Part shown: positions 33,084 through 48,000 of the stretch, one piece after another | Layout of the letters: each line of letters begins with the position of its first letter | Position numbering within the stretch: position 1 is the stretch's first letter | Source: Pirellulaceae bacterium | Lineage (GTDB): Bacteria > Planctomycetota > Planctomycetia > Pirellulales > Pirellulaceae | Assembly (NCBI GenBank): GCA_023382975.1 | Contig: JAHDXO010000001.1 | Location: 186,001 to 250,000 of the forward strand | Direction of reading: 5' to 3' | DNA length: 64,000 nucleotides | Notes under the pieces: generated by a model | What the model saw: only the letters and a program-made list of their open reading frames with translations | Told to the model about the DNA's origin: nothing | Databases searched by the model: none | Made by a program: the position numbers and the translations under genes

Positions 33084-36000
33084 TCAACCGCCCGCAAGGG
33101 CGCTGATCGCCCAGTCCTCCGCCAGGGCGTCTCTCTGGGCGTCGCCAACGGCCGACGCGATATCGCCGAGCAAATCGTCCAGCGAATGGTCGGCGAGGCT
33201 GCCGGACCGCCCGGCCAAATCAGCGAACTCCGCGTCGCGCGACGAACCGACGACCACCGTGTTCCAGTCCGACCAATCCTCGGCCGACGGACCGGACGAC
33301 GAACCGTTGCCGGTCAATCGCAGTCCCATGTCGATCACCGGCGGCGCCGACATCGTCAACGAGTAATCGGCGACCACCAACAGCGGTGTCGCTGCCGGCA
33401 GCGGCTGGTCCGCCGCCGCGGGACTGGCTGGCGCTGCCTCGCCCTCGCCGCCCGACAGGCCGACTTGACCGTTCAGGAAGTTGATCACGATCAACACGTC
33501 TTGCGCCGACACAATCCCGTCGCCATTGACGTCGTAGTAGGCTTCCGGTTCAGCGGGCGGAATGGGTTCCGGCGGCAATTCCCCGGACGGGTTCGTGTTC
33601 AAGTAGTTGATCACCGCCAAGGCATCGATCGGGGACACGTGTCCCGACCGGTTGACGTCCGCGTTCAGGAACGGATTCTGGAATACGGCAACCCAGGTCA
33701 CCGTGATCGATACCGTCGCCTCGTTGGAGACGAATCCCTGGTTGTCCTGCACCGTGTAGCGGAACGTCTCGAGGGGTCGGCCGAGCTCCCGCGGGTGATT
33801 CCGGTTCCAGTAATTGGCGTTGGGCGTGTAGGTGACCAAACCGTTCGCTATGCTCACCGTTCCGTTCAGTGGCCCCGACCCCGGCACGACGGTAATCGAG
33901 CCTTGATCGATCGTGCCATCGGCATCGGTGTCGTTCGAGGTGACCAAGATGTTGACCGGCGTGTTCATCCGTGTGGTGGCCGAATCGTTGCGGGCCACGG
34001 GCGGCGCGTTGACCGTCACGGTGAACGAGTCGCTGACCTGTCTCCCCGTCGAGTCGACCGCATGGACCGTCAGGTTGGCTTGGCCTGCCGCACCGGAGAA
34101 TTGAAGATTCAACGTCTGGCCGGTCAGCGAGCCGGTTACCAGGTTGCGGTTGGTATTGTCGGTCGCATCGTTGTAGACCAACGTCAGCGTATCGCCGAAC
34201 GGAATGTCCGGGTCGTCGAACACGCCGTTCAGATTGACGGCGCGCGTTGTGGTTCCGACCAGCACGGTGACATCGGCGATCGGATTGGCGACAAACGGCG
34301 GATCGGGCACCGGAGTGACGTTGACTGTAAACGTGTCGGTCGCGGAGAACTGCCCGTCCGACGCCGTGACGCTGACCGTCGACGTCCCGCTCTGGTTGGG
34401 CTGGAATACCAACCTCAACAGCGTGCCTTGGATTGTCGTCTGGACGAGGGACGGATTGGTATTGCCCGTGACGGTGAGCGTCAACACCGTGTTGTCCGGA
34501 TCCTCGAACACACCGGGGAACAGTTCGATGAACCGGTTGGGCGCGTCTTCGAGCACATCCACGCGGCCGATCGGATTGGCGACCCGCGGCGGATCGTTGA
34601 CCGCGGTGACGGTGATCGGCGCACTGGCCGATACGACCTTCGGACCGCCCGTCCCCGTGTGACCTCGGTCGTCCGCGGTGACCGTCAGGGTATCGTTGCC
34701 AAAGAAATTGAGATTGGGCAGATACGACAACCCGCCGCTGTCGGCCAATGTCAGACCGATGGCAGCCACGGTTCCAGTCAAGACAACTCGACTGGTTCCA
34801 TTGCCCGCGATATCGGCAGCCGTCAAACCGCCCGGGACGTTGTTCTTCACCGTCAGGCGACCGTGGGTGACTTCCATCGAGACGACAATATTGCCGGCAG
34901 CGGAATCGACGTCGGTGACCCGCACCGCATTGTTGCCCAGCGACAGCGTCGTGTCCTCGAAGACCGTCAGGCTGGCCGGGACTTGAACGACGGGTGGATC
35001 GTTGACGGCGGTGACCGTGAAGTTGACGGTCTGCGCCACGGTCACTTCATCGCCCGTGGACGTGCCGCGGTCGACGATCGTCACCGTCAGGCTTGCGGGG
35101 CCGTTGAAGTTCTGATTGCCCTGGAAGCTCACCGCATTGGCGGCTTCCAAGGTGGTTTTGATCTGCTGGTCCGTGCCCACCAACCTCAGGTTGCCGGTGC
35201 CATTGCCCGTGACCGTCACGCCGGACACTGCGCCGGCCAGCGTGAAGAACCCGACCGGCGAGGTCAAGGTCGCGTCGAAGATCGCGCCGCTGCCCATCTC
35301 GACGTCGGTTACGGTGATGCCCACCGCAGCCGGGGTGTCTTCGGCGATCGAAGCCGGCACCTGAACGTTCAGCACCGGCGCGTCGTTCACGGGGTTGATG
35401 GTGACGGCTACCGTTGCCGAGGCTGGCACCGTGCCGCCTTTGCCATGGTTGATCACGCCATCGACGGAATCGGTGACCGTGACCACCATCTGATCGGTGC
35501 CGAAGTAGTTCAAGTTCCCCTGGTAGGCGACACCGCCGCCGGCCAACGTCGCATTGATCTGGTCAGGAGTCGCCGTGACGCTCACGATCGTGGTGCCGTT
35601 GTTCGTGACGCTGTTCACTCCCACGCCGCCCGGCACGTTCGTGTTCACATTGATTCGACCGTTGAACATCGCGAAGGTGACGCGGATCAGTCCGTTGCCT
35701 TCGAGCGCGTCGACGTCGGCGACAAAAAAGCCGGTCACGGCGGACGCGGGAAGCGGCGCTGGCTGATCCTCGTTCGCGGTCAGCGCAGCCGGCGCGACCA
35801 GGGTCGGCGGATCGTTGACCGCCGCAATCGAGATGGTCAACGAACCGGCCACCGTGCGCGGATTGGCACTGGGCGTACCCGCGTTGGCGTCGGTGTTGCC
35901 CAGATCGTTCGCATCCACCCGCAGCACGTCACTCCCGTTGTAGTTCGCATTCGGAGTGTAGACGACGCCGTTCAAGGCGAACAACGTGGCATTGATCGCC

Positions 36001-39000
36001 GACGCGGGACCGGTCAGCGAGACCTGGGCGGTGCCGTTGTTCAAGATGTCCCCGGCGCTCAATCCGCCGAAGACGTCGCTGCGCACCGTCAATTTGCCTT
36101 TGGCGACGGTCAGCGTCACCAACAGCAGTCCGGTTCCCGGCGGATCGAGCGCGTCGATATCCGAGACGGTGGTCGAGCCGAACGGAATCGCCAGCGTCCG
36201 GTCCTCGTCCATGGTCTGGTTGCCGGGCAACGTGACTTGCGGCGGATCGTTGACCGCGACCACGCTGATCGGAACTGTGGCAGTGGTTGTCTGGGCAGCA
36301 CCGCCGGTGTTCCCGAGATCGTCGGCCGTGATGGTCAGGAGGGCCGGAACTTCGGTTCCCGTCCGGAAACTGTTGTAGTTGGCTGTCGGCTGATACCGCA
36401 ATCCGTTGAGCGCCGCCAAGGTCGTGTTGATACGATCCGGCGTGGAGGTGACGGTGACGGTCGCGGTGCCATTTCCCAGCACGTCGGTCGGCAGAATGCC
36501 GCCGGGCACATCCAGTCGAATGCTGAGCGTCCCGTTCTGGACGCTGAAGGTCGTCCGCAGCCTGCCGGCCAGCGGCCCGGTACCCTCGTTGATATCGGGA
36601 TCGCTGACCGTGATCGGCGGCAGCGACAGCGCCGTGTCCTCGAGCACGGATTGCGGCCCGGGAACGTTCAGCACCGGCGGATCGTTGACCGCTTGCACGA
36701 CAACCGTAATCGCGGCCGTCGAGGTTCGTGCCGGGGGCGGCGAATTGCCCAAGTCGTCGGCTGATATTCTGATCGTGTCCGTTCCGTTGAAATTGGCGAC
36801 CGGCTGATACGTGACTCCGCTGGCCAGCGTCGCCGTCAGCGCTGTCTGGCTGCCCGTCAACACCACCGTGGAACCATCGCCCGAACTGGTCACCCCAGGT
36901 TCCGGCGTCACTTGCAGAATGCCGTGGTCGGCAGCAAGCGTCAACTGGATGTTGGCATTGCCCGCATCGACGTCGCTGACCGAGATGTCGGAGATGGCGA
37001 GCGCTCCGTCTTCCAACATCGTCCGCGTCGTGCTTCCGCCAATTCCGATCACGGGCGCATCGTTCAGGGCGATGATGGTGATCGTTTGCGATTGCTGCGA
37101 CGCGCTGCTGCCCGTGGCCGGCGGCCACTTGCCGCCGTCGTCGGCCATGACGTGCAAGAGCACCGTACCGTGGTCGTCCTGGGCTCCTTGGTAGACCAAC
37201 CCGGCCGGGCTGCCCAGCGTCGTGTTGATTCGCGCGGCCGTCCCGGTCAACGTTACTTGGTCGCGAGCCGCTGAGTAGACGATCGATGCAGGGGGCAGAC
37301 CATTTGGCACGTTGGCCGCGACGGTCAGCGTACCGGGCGAGGTGGACGAGATCGGCGAGACCGACAACACGACGGTCAACACGCCGTCCGAGCCGCCTTC
37401 AAAGGCGTCGACATCGGACACCGAGACCAGCGGGATATTCAGCGTCTGGTCCTCGACCACCGAAAGCGGTCCGGGCATCGCGATCTGCGGCGGGTCGTTG
37501 ATCGCTGCGACGGTGATGCTCACCGTGTGCTGCGCCTGCATTGCGGGCGGGGGCCAATTTCCTTGGTCGTTCGCCACGATGATCACGCGGGCGATCCCGT
37601 TGAAATTCGCATTCCCACGGAAACGCAAGTCGGCCAGGTTGGCATTCACGTCGGCCAAGGTGCCTGTCAGGATGATGCTGGCGGCCGGGCCGGCCGTGCC
37701 TGCCGCAACCGTTCCGGACTGAGCCGTCACCGTCACTCGGATCTCGCCTGCGCCCAGATCGGAATCGAATACACTAATCGTGTTCCCACCGGTGAACGCC
37801 AACCACTGGTCCTCGTCCACCTGCGCGGCGGCCGGGGCGGTGATCTCCGGAGGATCGTTCACTTCGTTGACAAACAGAGTAATCGTGCTGCTGTCCGACA
37901 GATTGTTCGGCGGCACTTCGTCGCCGGTGGCGCCGCGGTCCTCGACCGTCACCATCAACAGCTCGTAAGCCCAATCGGCGGGGTCGCTGGACGTGGAATC
38001 GCCGGCAAAATCCAGCGGAGGAATGTACTGCCACGCCGCGGGATTGCTCAGCAGGGCGGACAGCCGAGTCACCGGCGCCTCGATGGTCACCACGGAACTG
38101 TCATTTCCGATCAAGGTGTCGCCCGCCGTGAAGTCCAACGCGGACGTGTCAATGAACAGCAGCGTCCCGTCCGGGAACTGGCCGTCGTTGCGTCCCGTAA
38201 CCGCGAGAGTCACGATGATCGGCGTGTTGCCGGAATCGACGTCCGACACGTTGAAGCCGACCATGCTCAACGGCACGTCCTCGTTGGCGATCAGGTTCCC
38301 CGGAACCGTCAAGACGGGTGCGTCGTTGATCGCGACGATGTTGATCGCGACCATTTGAACATCGCTCTGCGCACCTCCCTCGCCCAGGTTGCCCAGATCG
38401 TTCAGCACCAGCGTCAGAACGTCCGCTGCGTCGAAGTCGGGATCGGGCGTGTAGGTCAATCCGCCGGCGGCGGCCAGAGTGGCATTGATCCGATCGGGGG
38501 TTGCCAGCAGGACAATGCTGCGCGTTCCGTTGCCGACGATCTCGCCTGGCAGAACGCCGTCGGTGACATCGTCCAGGATGCTCAACACGCCATCATTGAC
38601 CGTCAAGGTCAACTCGATCGGCGTGTCCGCGGCGACTTCGCCCCGGTCGTATTCGACGTCGAACACCTGGATGCTACCCGCCGGGAAGACCAGGACGGAA
38701 TCTTCATCGACCTGCTGTGCGGCAGGAACCGTCAACTCGGGCGCGTCGTTGATCGCCAACACGGTCAGCGGCACGGTCTGCAGATCTTGGCGCGGTCCGC
38801 CCGTACCGGTATTCCCCAGGTCGTCCACGACGATCGTCAGCAAGTCCGGACCGTTGAAGTCCACGTTGCCCTGATAGACCAGGCCCGTTGCGTGAGCCAG
38901 CGTATTGGAGATCTGATTCTGCGTGCCCTCGACAACAACCTGATTCGTGCCATTGCCGCTCTTGATGTCCGACAGAGACAGGCCTCCGGAAACGATCGGA

Positions 39001-42000
39001 TTGACCGTCAAGGTGCCGTTCAGCACGGTCAAGGTCATCGAGATCACCTGCATCCCGGCGTCCGCATCGAACACGGAGATTCCTCGAATCGCCAGAGGCA
39101 CGTCCTCGTCGACTATTTGCGTTCTCGGAACGGTGAGGATCGGCGGACTGTTGCTGAAGATCTGGATGATGTGGTCTTCGACCTCGCCGCTGATGGCCAG
39201 CCCCGTGGGTGCCAATCCGCCCTCTTTGCTCAACCGGAACCGCGCGAAACGTTCGCCGATCGAAGCCACGATCGGGATGTTCAGCGTCAACTCGTTCACT
39301 CCCGCCTCCAACGGATGCGAAGCGTAGACGTGCTCGTATTGGTCCAGGAAGTCGCCGTCGTTGTTATAGTCGATCCAGCCGTCCAGGAAGCCGGGCTGCG
39401 AAGCGGTGACCAGCAGCGTCACGGTGGAACCGGGCGTCGGGACGCCGTCGATATAGATCCCATCGTCGTCGTCGCCTTGGAACCGCATGAGTCCGCCGCC
39501 CAAGGAGATCAGGTCCAGACGGTAACCGGCTTGAGCCACGCGCGCCACGATCTTCTCCGCCAAGGCCGTGGCGTCGTCGTCCAGGTTCACCACGACGGTC
39601 AAGTTCCCCGGCGTCGATTTGCGGTCCGCATCGAACTCGAAGCGGCGGACGCGGTTGCCGTCGTGGATGGCAAACGTCTGCCCGTCGAGCACGCCGCCAG
39701 CCTGTCCCTTGGCGGTCAGGTTCGCAGCGTCCAGAATCCGCACCTCTCCGTCGCCGCCGATTTGAATGTCGCCGTTGGCGTAGTTGCGCGGGTCGATGTC
39801 GCTGCCCAGACCGGCCGACTCGACCGCCGCCACGATCGCATTGGCGATATCGTTGGCCGTAAACAGATCCTGGAAGACGACGGGCACATGACCGATCGCT
39901 TCCTCGCCGGCGTTGCGCACGAACTCGAAGACCCGGACGGCCCCGCTGCCGTCTTCCACCTCGAACGTCTCACCGGCCTCGACCGGGCCTCGTTGGCCGA
40001 GTCCGCTGGCGGTGGTGTCCAACAAGTGGAACACGCCGGAATTCAACTGGATCTCCAGCGGATCCCCCGCCACCGCGGGCAGCTCCACCTCGGGAGTGAC
40101 TCCCGTCAACCGCCCGCTGGCCACCGCCTGTTCGATCGCGTCGACGATCGCGCTGGCGATCACGCTGCCGTCGTGGAAACGGTTGTAGGCGACCGGAACG
40201 TGGCCCCGGCCGTACACGCCGTCCCCGTCGAATTCGAAAACCACGGGCTGGCTGTTGCCGTTCTGAATCGTGAACGTCTGGCCTTCGTCGACTCCGCCGC
40301 CCACGGCATCGTCCAGCAGAATCGTCAACGGCGTCGCCAGCCGGATTCCCCACCCGGCGCCCGGCGTCACCAGCTCTGCGGGCGTGTGTCCCGAGAAGAG
40401 CAGCCCGCTGCCCGTCAAATCGAGTTCGTGGCTGGGAATCCCCGCCACGTGCAACTGCCCGTCGCCCAGGTCCGTCAGCACAATCTCCAGCAAACCGACC
40501 GAAGGGTTGCTCGGCAGATCGAGCACCGCGGCCAGAATCGCAGCCGCCGTATCGGCCGCCGAACCATTCGGGTCGTACGGAACGGCCTGAACCCCCAGCG
40601 GTGCGCTGGCGGCGTCGCCGAACTGGAAAACGATGGCCGGATTGCGACCGTCGTCGATGGTGAAACGCTGACCGTCCGAGATGTCCGCACCCGGCACCGC
40701 GCGCAACAGGATGGCCGGCTCGCCCGACGTGCTGAGCGCCGTGCCCCGCGTGTCCACGCGGTGCAGGAACGACCCGCCCAGGAACACCACGCCGTTGCCC
40801 AACGAGACCGGAGACAGTCCCAACTCCAACCGGTTGCTTACGGCCAGGATGATCGCTTGGGCGATGCTCTCGACTCGTGCCTCGGCGGGCAGCGTCGGAT
40901 CGAAGGACACGGGCACGTGGCCCGGCTCCGCTTCGTTGTCGGGAATCGTCGAATCGACAAACTCGAAGACCACCGGCGCGATGCCTTCGGCCGTGATCGT
41001 GAACGTGGCCTGGTCGACAACTCCCGCCGCCGGCACCTGGATCACGTAAGGCGCCAGACCGGTCAGCGTAATCGGGCTGGTCCCTAGGTCGACGATATGG
41101 TCCAGATCGTCGCCCCAACCGGCCGGATTGGTCTGGCCGTCGGGATCGGCATCCACGCGGCTGCCCAGATAGAAGCCCGGATCGGAGATCACGTGCCGAG
41201 CCCCGTTGTGCTGGAACAGGGTCGGATAACGCGAAGCCGCCAGACTGTCCGGGGCATCGCCGAAATCGAGTTGTGCGCCCGGCAGCAGGATCGTAAACGT
41301 CGTCTTGTCGGTGAACTGGTTGGCCTTCAGCCAGTTGCCCGGCAGATCCTGGATCGCCCGCAGGAAGTAATTCGAAATGCCGTGGATCGTCACCGGGCCT
41401 TGGAGGAAATCCACCGGCGCGTTGGTGACCGGGTCGCGGAAGTCCACGAACACCGTATTGCCGCCCCGTAGCGAGGCCGTGACGCCCGCAAACGCCTGGT
41501 TGTCGTTGATGGCGTCGATGATGTTCTGTGCGAATTGCTCACCGCTGAAATTCTCCCACGGCTCGAACGCCAGTCGCACCGCGCCACCCGGGATGCCGCT
41601 GATCGTCAACTGATTGTTTGCCGGCAACCCGCTGGGAGGAACGGAACTCAGGTGTCGCGAGGTATCGAACAAATCGATGACCCCCTTGCCCAGGTACTGG
41701 ACGCCGCCCAGGTTCAACGCGGGCGTGGTGCGAATCGCAGCGACCACTCCTGCCGCGATGTCGTCCAGCGACGTGGACGCTGTGTACAGGATCACCGTGT
41801 TGTTCGAATTGTAGACGCCGTTGCTGTCGAACTCGAAGGTGACCGTCGTGCCCTCGTACGAGATCACGAACGTGCTGTCGCCGATCCGGCCGCCGCGCTG
41901 TCCGACGTTCGGCGCGGACGCGGTATTGAGCGAATGGAAACCGTTGGCGCCGGTCAATTCGACCACGATCTGCCCGTCGTCGTCGACCACCTTGGACGGC

Positions 42001-45000
42001 GTCACCCCGGCCAGGAAACCCAGGGACGACAACTGCGTCTTGGCGCTGTTGATCGCCGAGATGATGTTGTTAGCTAGTTGGTCCGCACTGGCCATCAGAT
42101 AATTGACGGCGAATGCGCCCGGCGGGAAACTGCCGTCGCTATCGAATTCGAACCGCCATGTCTGCTGGCCCACCGGCAACCGGGTATCTGTAATCGTGAA
42201 GAAACTGTTTTCGACAATCGTGGCGCCGCCGGAGGCCGGCACCAGCACCGAGTAATACCCCGGCAGGTTCAACCGCGAGGTCGTCTGGACTTCGGGCCTG
42301 CCCGTCGGACGGCCCGAGGGACTGATCGTCGGCGCTTCGGTCAAATCGACTTCGTGTTGCAGGGTGCCGCCCAAGTACACGCGGCCATCGGTCAGGTGCT
42401 TGGAGTCGGGCAGGTCCAGCAACGTTTCGCGGCGAATCGCCACGGCCGTCTTTTCGCCCAGGTCCTCGTGGGTGTCGTTCAGCGAGAACGGGATCACCAC
42501 ATCCGTGCCAGCCAGCGGCACACCGTCGGTCGAATACTCGAACGTCCGGGCGATGGACGGCGTGGCGGGATTGCTGTCGTCGTCGAATTCGATCGTGAAT
42601 CGCTCGCCATCGGCCAAGGGCCGGGCCACGTGGCCGTGAAATACGCCGGAAGTCAACGGGTTAATGGTCGCCGCTCCGCCGTTGTTGACGTAGACCAACC
42701 CATTGCCCGCGTAACGCATCCCGGTCAGATTCAGCGTCGAATTGGCCAACGCCCGCACCACCTCCTCGCCCACCGCGTCCACGGTAAAGGCGCTGGCGAT
42801 GTTGATCCGGTTGTTCCCGGGAGTTACCAAGTTGTTCGTGTCAAACTCGAACGTTTGGACGATGGGCGGCGTGAGCGGGTTGTTGTCGTGGTCCAGGGCG
42901 ACCGAGAACCGCTGTCCGTCGGCGACGTTGGGAACCACGCCAGGCCCGCTGACGATCGCCGGAATGGCCAATGTCAGAATCGTCGGCGGGATCGTCAGAT
43001 TGCTGAGGTCGACGTTCGCAGTGATTGTCCGTGGCCCGCCCAAATGCACCAGTCCCTCGCCGGCTACTTTGGGATTCAGTCCTAGCCCGAAGTTGCCGTC
43101 CAAGACGCCGTCCAGCAGATCGATCGAGTTCACGATGGCCTGCGCGACGTCGTTGGCCGATGCGCCCGGTTGGACCTGGACTCGCTGGTTGCCCGGCAAC
43201 CAGAAATTGTTGAAGTCGATCTCGAACGTCACCGGCGCGTTCAAGGGATTCGACGCGTCGCGGATCTGGAACCGCTGCCCGTCGGTGACGCCGGTCCGCG
43301 GCACCTGGAGCGCCAGGGATTGCGGAATGTCGAAGTAGTAGCCGGTGTCGTACTCGAACGTGACCGTCGTTCCGGCGCCGTCCGTGATCTCAAACGTGTC
43401 GGCATCCTGCACTTGGTCGCCGCGCGGCGCGTTGATCACGTAACGGTTGCGGTTGTTCAAATCGATCACGTACACGGCATCGTCCCGCCAGATGCCGGAG
43501 ATGGGGATCAGATGGATCGTGTTGCTGATCGGATCGTAGCGGAACGAGTAGTCGCGTTCCTCCTCGAGGAACACGCCGTTCTGGAACACGGTCACCGCGG
43601 CGCCGGGCAATTGGCCGTCCGAGCCGCGCGGCCCCAGGACACTGTTGTCGTTGACCCCGACTCCCGGGAACGGATCGGCGAGTTCAAACCCGTCGATCAA
43701 CTGGATCGAGAAGCTGGGGTAGACTCCGCTGAGCAAATGGACCACCGTCAACGTCGGATCGATATCCAGTCCCTGGGTGTCGTTGTCCCGGGGGAAGACC
43801 AATTCGGCCACGGGGCCGACAAAGTCGCTGCGGTCCAGCGAACCGCGGTCGATGAACACGTTGTCGCCGACCCCTTGCGGAGGATCCACCGCCGGATCGT
43901 CGATCCGCAATTGGCCAGTCGCATCCCGTTTGGGGGCGATAATCGGCGAGTTGGACAGGCCCATCGGACGCTTGACGTTGATCAGCGACGGACGGTCTTC
44001 GAGCGAACCGACCGAGCTGTCGATCGAACGCGCCAACTGGGCCGGGAACAGATTGGCATCCAGCGCGTCGACGAACAACGCTTCCCCCGTGCCCAGCACC
44101 AGATTGAAGTCAGCGTTGGTGGTACGCGATGTCTGAGCCGAACTCAATGTCGAAACGGTCCAATTAATCTGCTGGTTGTGCTGGAAAATCGTGCCGCCGA
44201 CCACCGCCGTGCGCGGACTGCCCGCAGGATGGTCCGTCTCGATGATGCCGTTCCGCGTGTTTGCCAAGACGTTGTTCAGTACGGTAGGCGTCGATTCCTC
44301 GCTGATGAAAACCCCGGTCTGATGCAGGAACGTGACGTTCTTGTCGTTCCGCCGGAAATTGAGACGGTCGTCGACCACGGGCGTCAGGAAGTTCGGCGCC
44401 GGATCCGCGTCCAGCCGTACGATCTTGGCCGCACCGTCGACGATGACGAAGCGAGTCTCGTTGCCGCCGTACACGGTGGTTTCCACATCGCGAATGGCCG
44501 GTCCCGTCGTGATACTCAGTCCTTGCGCAATGCCACTGGTGATCTGCCCGACCACGGCGCTCGTCCTACCGCCGGTAACCGAGATGTCCCACGTTCGGCC
44601 GTCCACGTCGGTCACCCGATACGTGCCCGTAGCCACCGACAGCGTATCGAACACAAACCGTCGCCCGGCCAGGACGTTGACCGAAATGTTGTAAGTGCCG
44701 ATCTCCGTGGTTTCTTGCCGGCTGCCGAGACTGATGGGGCTGTAGGTATTGTTTCCACCACCGCTGACCGCCACGTAGTAAGGACCGCCTTCGTCGGCGT
44801 AGATGAACCCTGGACGTTGTTCGAACGGTTGCCGGACGTACATGTCGATCGTGACACTGTTTCCGTTGCGCGTGATCAACGGCGTGCCGTATTTGCTAGG
44901 CGACCCTGCCGCGTGAGGCGGCGAGTATCCACCCGGGAACACACTGCCGTCATGCAGCAGTTCTTCGCCCCGCGCGTTGAACAACCGCACCTCGGGCGCG

Positions 45001-48000
45001 AACCCGTTGCCGTCGATCGTGATCAACGCATGATCGAAGATGTCCATCTGGAATTTGTACATGTCCACGTCGGCCGACGGCATGGTGGGCAGTGCGGTCG
45101 TGTTGCCCAGCACAACGTTGGTCCGCCTGTATTCTTCCGGACTGGCCTGTCTGCCCTGCCGCGTGTCGACGGCGTTGAAGATCGTATCGTTCGGCTCGTT
45201 GGCCGGGTTGTCGGGATACGACGAGTAACTGCCGTCGGTGCCGTAGATCGTGTTATTGATGACGCGGGTAAAGGGCTGCGGCCCGTGCGCAATCGCCGCC
45301 AGGTGATGGTCTTGAAATGCCGTATGGCTCCCGCTGACCTGTCCGCCGGGGACTCCGGATACCACTTGTCGCGCGTGATACACATAGACGCCAACGTCCC
45401 CGAAATTCAACGGGGGACTGCTGGCTACCGAACGCGCTGGCGCGGTGACCGCCTCCACGACCATCGTCGTGCCGTTGGTTCCGAGCACGCTGCCGTTGAT
45501 CGCCGCGGCCATACGCTCGGCGATCTGCCACTGAGGCGTTTCGGGCCGGCCGGCGAAAGCCACCATGTCGTACATGATCGGCACTCGCCCGTTGGTCCAG
45601 CCGTCGCCGCCACCGGGATTCGCCGGACAGACCCGCCGTCCGCTCGGCGTTGAGCCTTGCGCATGAAGCGACAGATCTTCGAATTCGAACGTCACTTGCG
45701 TCCCGTAGACCGTGACGGTGAACCAGTCTCCGTCGCAAATCTCGCCCCCGCGGTAGGGAACGATCTCCCAGGGGGCCAGATCGCCACTGACGTGAATGCC
45801 CCCCAACTCGGCCTCGTAGATCGTGTTGTTCATGATCACGGGGCCGGGCGTGAATCCGCCCAACATGCCCGCGGTCGTCTGGTTGTTCAATTCACGCAGA
45901 TTCCGCACCGGTCCGGGATGAGTCGGTCCCAGGGGGATGTTCTCGACGGGTGCAATATCGCGCACGCCCGCATCGGCGACGATCGCGAAATTCTTGGCGT
46001 GGCTGATCGTGTTCGAATGGACCAGCGTCTGGCCTTGATCGCGGAAATGGTTCTGGTCGCCGAAGCCCTCGTGCAAAATGCCGGGAATACCCACCGGCTG
46101 GACCGATGGCTGCGTTGAAAAACTGCCGCCGGAAATCAACACGGCGGTGTCCCCGTCCTGGTCGCCGACGTCGCCCACCACAAACTTGATCGCGTGGATG
46201 CCAGCGGCAAGCGGGATGGCTGCCTGGAGGACATCGGTAAAGCCGTCGTAACCGAAATACCGCAAATACCGGCCCGCATCCGACGGATCGTTGTTGCGGA
46301 AGAACCCGGAATTGGTCGTCCGATTGACCGATCCGGTCGAGACCGATTGTCCCGTGCCGGGGACCAACGCGTAGTTGGTCCAGACGCTGCTTCCCTGCGG
46401 CTTGACGAGGATGGCGAACCCATCGGGCGGCAGGACGTTCTCGTTGTATTCCTCGGACGCAAAGACGTAATCGAAATACAGCGTGCCGGAGACTGCCAGG
46501 CTGAACTGGAACTCCAAGGACGCCGCGTCGGTCGTGGTGATCCCCAGCGCGGCATCCAGATCGGCGTCGCCGCTACCGGATGCGATTCCGCTGCTGCGGT
46601 CGTCCAGGTTCGGTCCGGCCGCCGACGCGACGTCGCCCGTCGAAAGAACGATCCCCGAAGCGATGCCGATGCTGCCCAATCCGCCGGTGAAGAAACCCGC
46701 GGAAGCCGTGCCACCGACCAGATTTGCCTGACCGACCGGCGCCACGCCACTGCCCACGATCGCCGCCCGCAGACTGTTGCCATCGTCGAACGTGCCCAGG
46801 TCTTCGACCGTCCCACTGACGACCAGCGGCTCGATCACGACCGGCACGATGTCCCCGGACGATGCGCCGAACAGATTGACCAGATTGCTGCGCGACGCGG
46901 CGCCGGCGCCGTCGGACGTCTCCGCCTGCAATCGCAGGATCGACTGGACCGCGCTGCTGTTGATCGCGTTGCGGATGCGCTGCGCGATCAGATAGTCCGG
47001 ATCGGAGGGCGAGAATTGGATGCGCACGTTGCCGGGCTGGATGCTGGCGTTGCTGTCGAATTCGAAGGTGGCCACCGAGGCGCCGTCGCCGATGCGGAAG
47101 GTGTCGCCGTCGCGCAGGTCATGGCCCGCGGGCGCAACCAGGGTTGTTTGCTGAATGAAGCGGGCGTTGGTGTCGAACGCCTGTTCCAGAACCAACGTCT
47201 GTCCGATATTCAAGGACCGGCCGTAGGGCGTCGATTGGCGAATTTCCAACTGGTAGGCGCCCGTGGTGATGCCCGTCGAGCCGGGATTGGTCACAAAGTC
47301 CGTGACGTTTCCCACCACCTGTGTGATCATCTCGCCCCGCTCGGCAAAACCGATCAACACGTCGTCGACATGCACGCCGCGGGCGTCACTCGGGCCGTTC
47401 GAGGTGAAATTGTAGCGGATGCGGATCCCGTCCATGCCCGCGAACTGATCCAACTGAATCCGGGCCTGCCGCCAGGTGTCGTCGCTGTACAGGCTGATCA
47501 CTCCCGACACGACTTCCGAGGAATTGCTGGTGGCCATCAACTCTTCGGTGCCGTTGGGACGCTGGACGTACACGCGGAAGTGATCGCCGCCTTCGGTGTC
47601 CAACCGGTAGTTGAAATAGAGCACGGGCTTGTCGGACGCCGAGTAGTTCTTCAGGCTGAAGGCGTTCGAGATCAGGTCGCCGGCGGGCGTGGTGCCGGGG
47701 ACGTCGTAGTTTTCCGGAGCGAGCGGATCGCTGTTTCCGAAATAGAACGTCTGGCCGCCCCCGCCCAGCGTGGTGATCGCATCATGTCCCTCGACGGAGG
47801 CGTGCAACGTGTAGGTGGTTCCCGAGGGAATTGCCCGCCCATTGATGCTGCCGTTTGTCGGGGTGGAAGGCTCGCGTGCCACGCCGATCACGTAAGTTCC
47901 CGGAGTGGTGAACGCATAGGAGATGAACGGGTCGCGGCTCGAAGTGCTTCCGTCGGCGCCGTACCAGGAGGGCGCCCCGTCGTTCGAGGCCAACAGCGTC

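Noticed and set aside
33475..33670. Possible functional cellulosome component because of the dockerin
   Set aside because: No carbohydrate-active domain or cohesin is seen, and dockerin-like modules are common in planctomycete surface proteins without a cellulosome.
34000..39150. CRISPR-like periodicity in the repeats
   Set aside because: The periodic units are 300-390 bp, protein-coding and divergent; there are no short identical repeats with unique spacers.
33186..41087. Several plus-strand open frames of about 1190 codons opposite the first giant gene
   Set aside because: They are antisense to conserved repeats and domains of the giant protein and have no recognisable motifs or ribosome sites.
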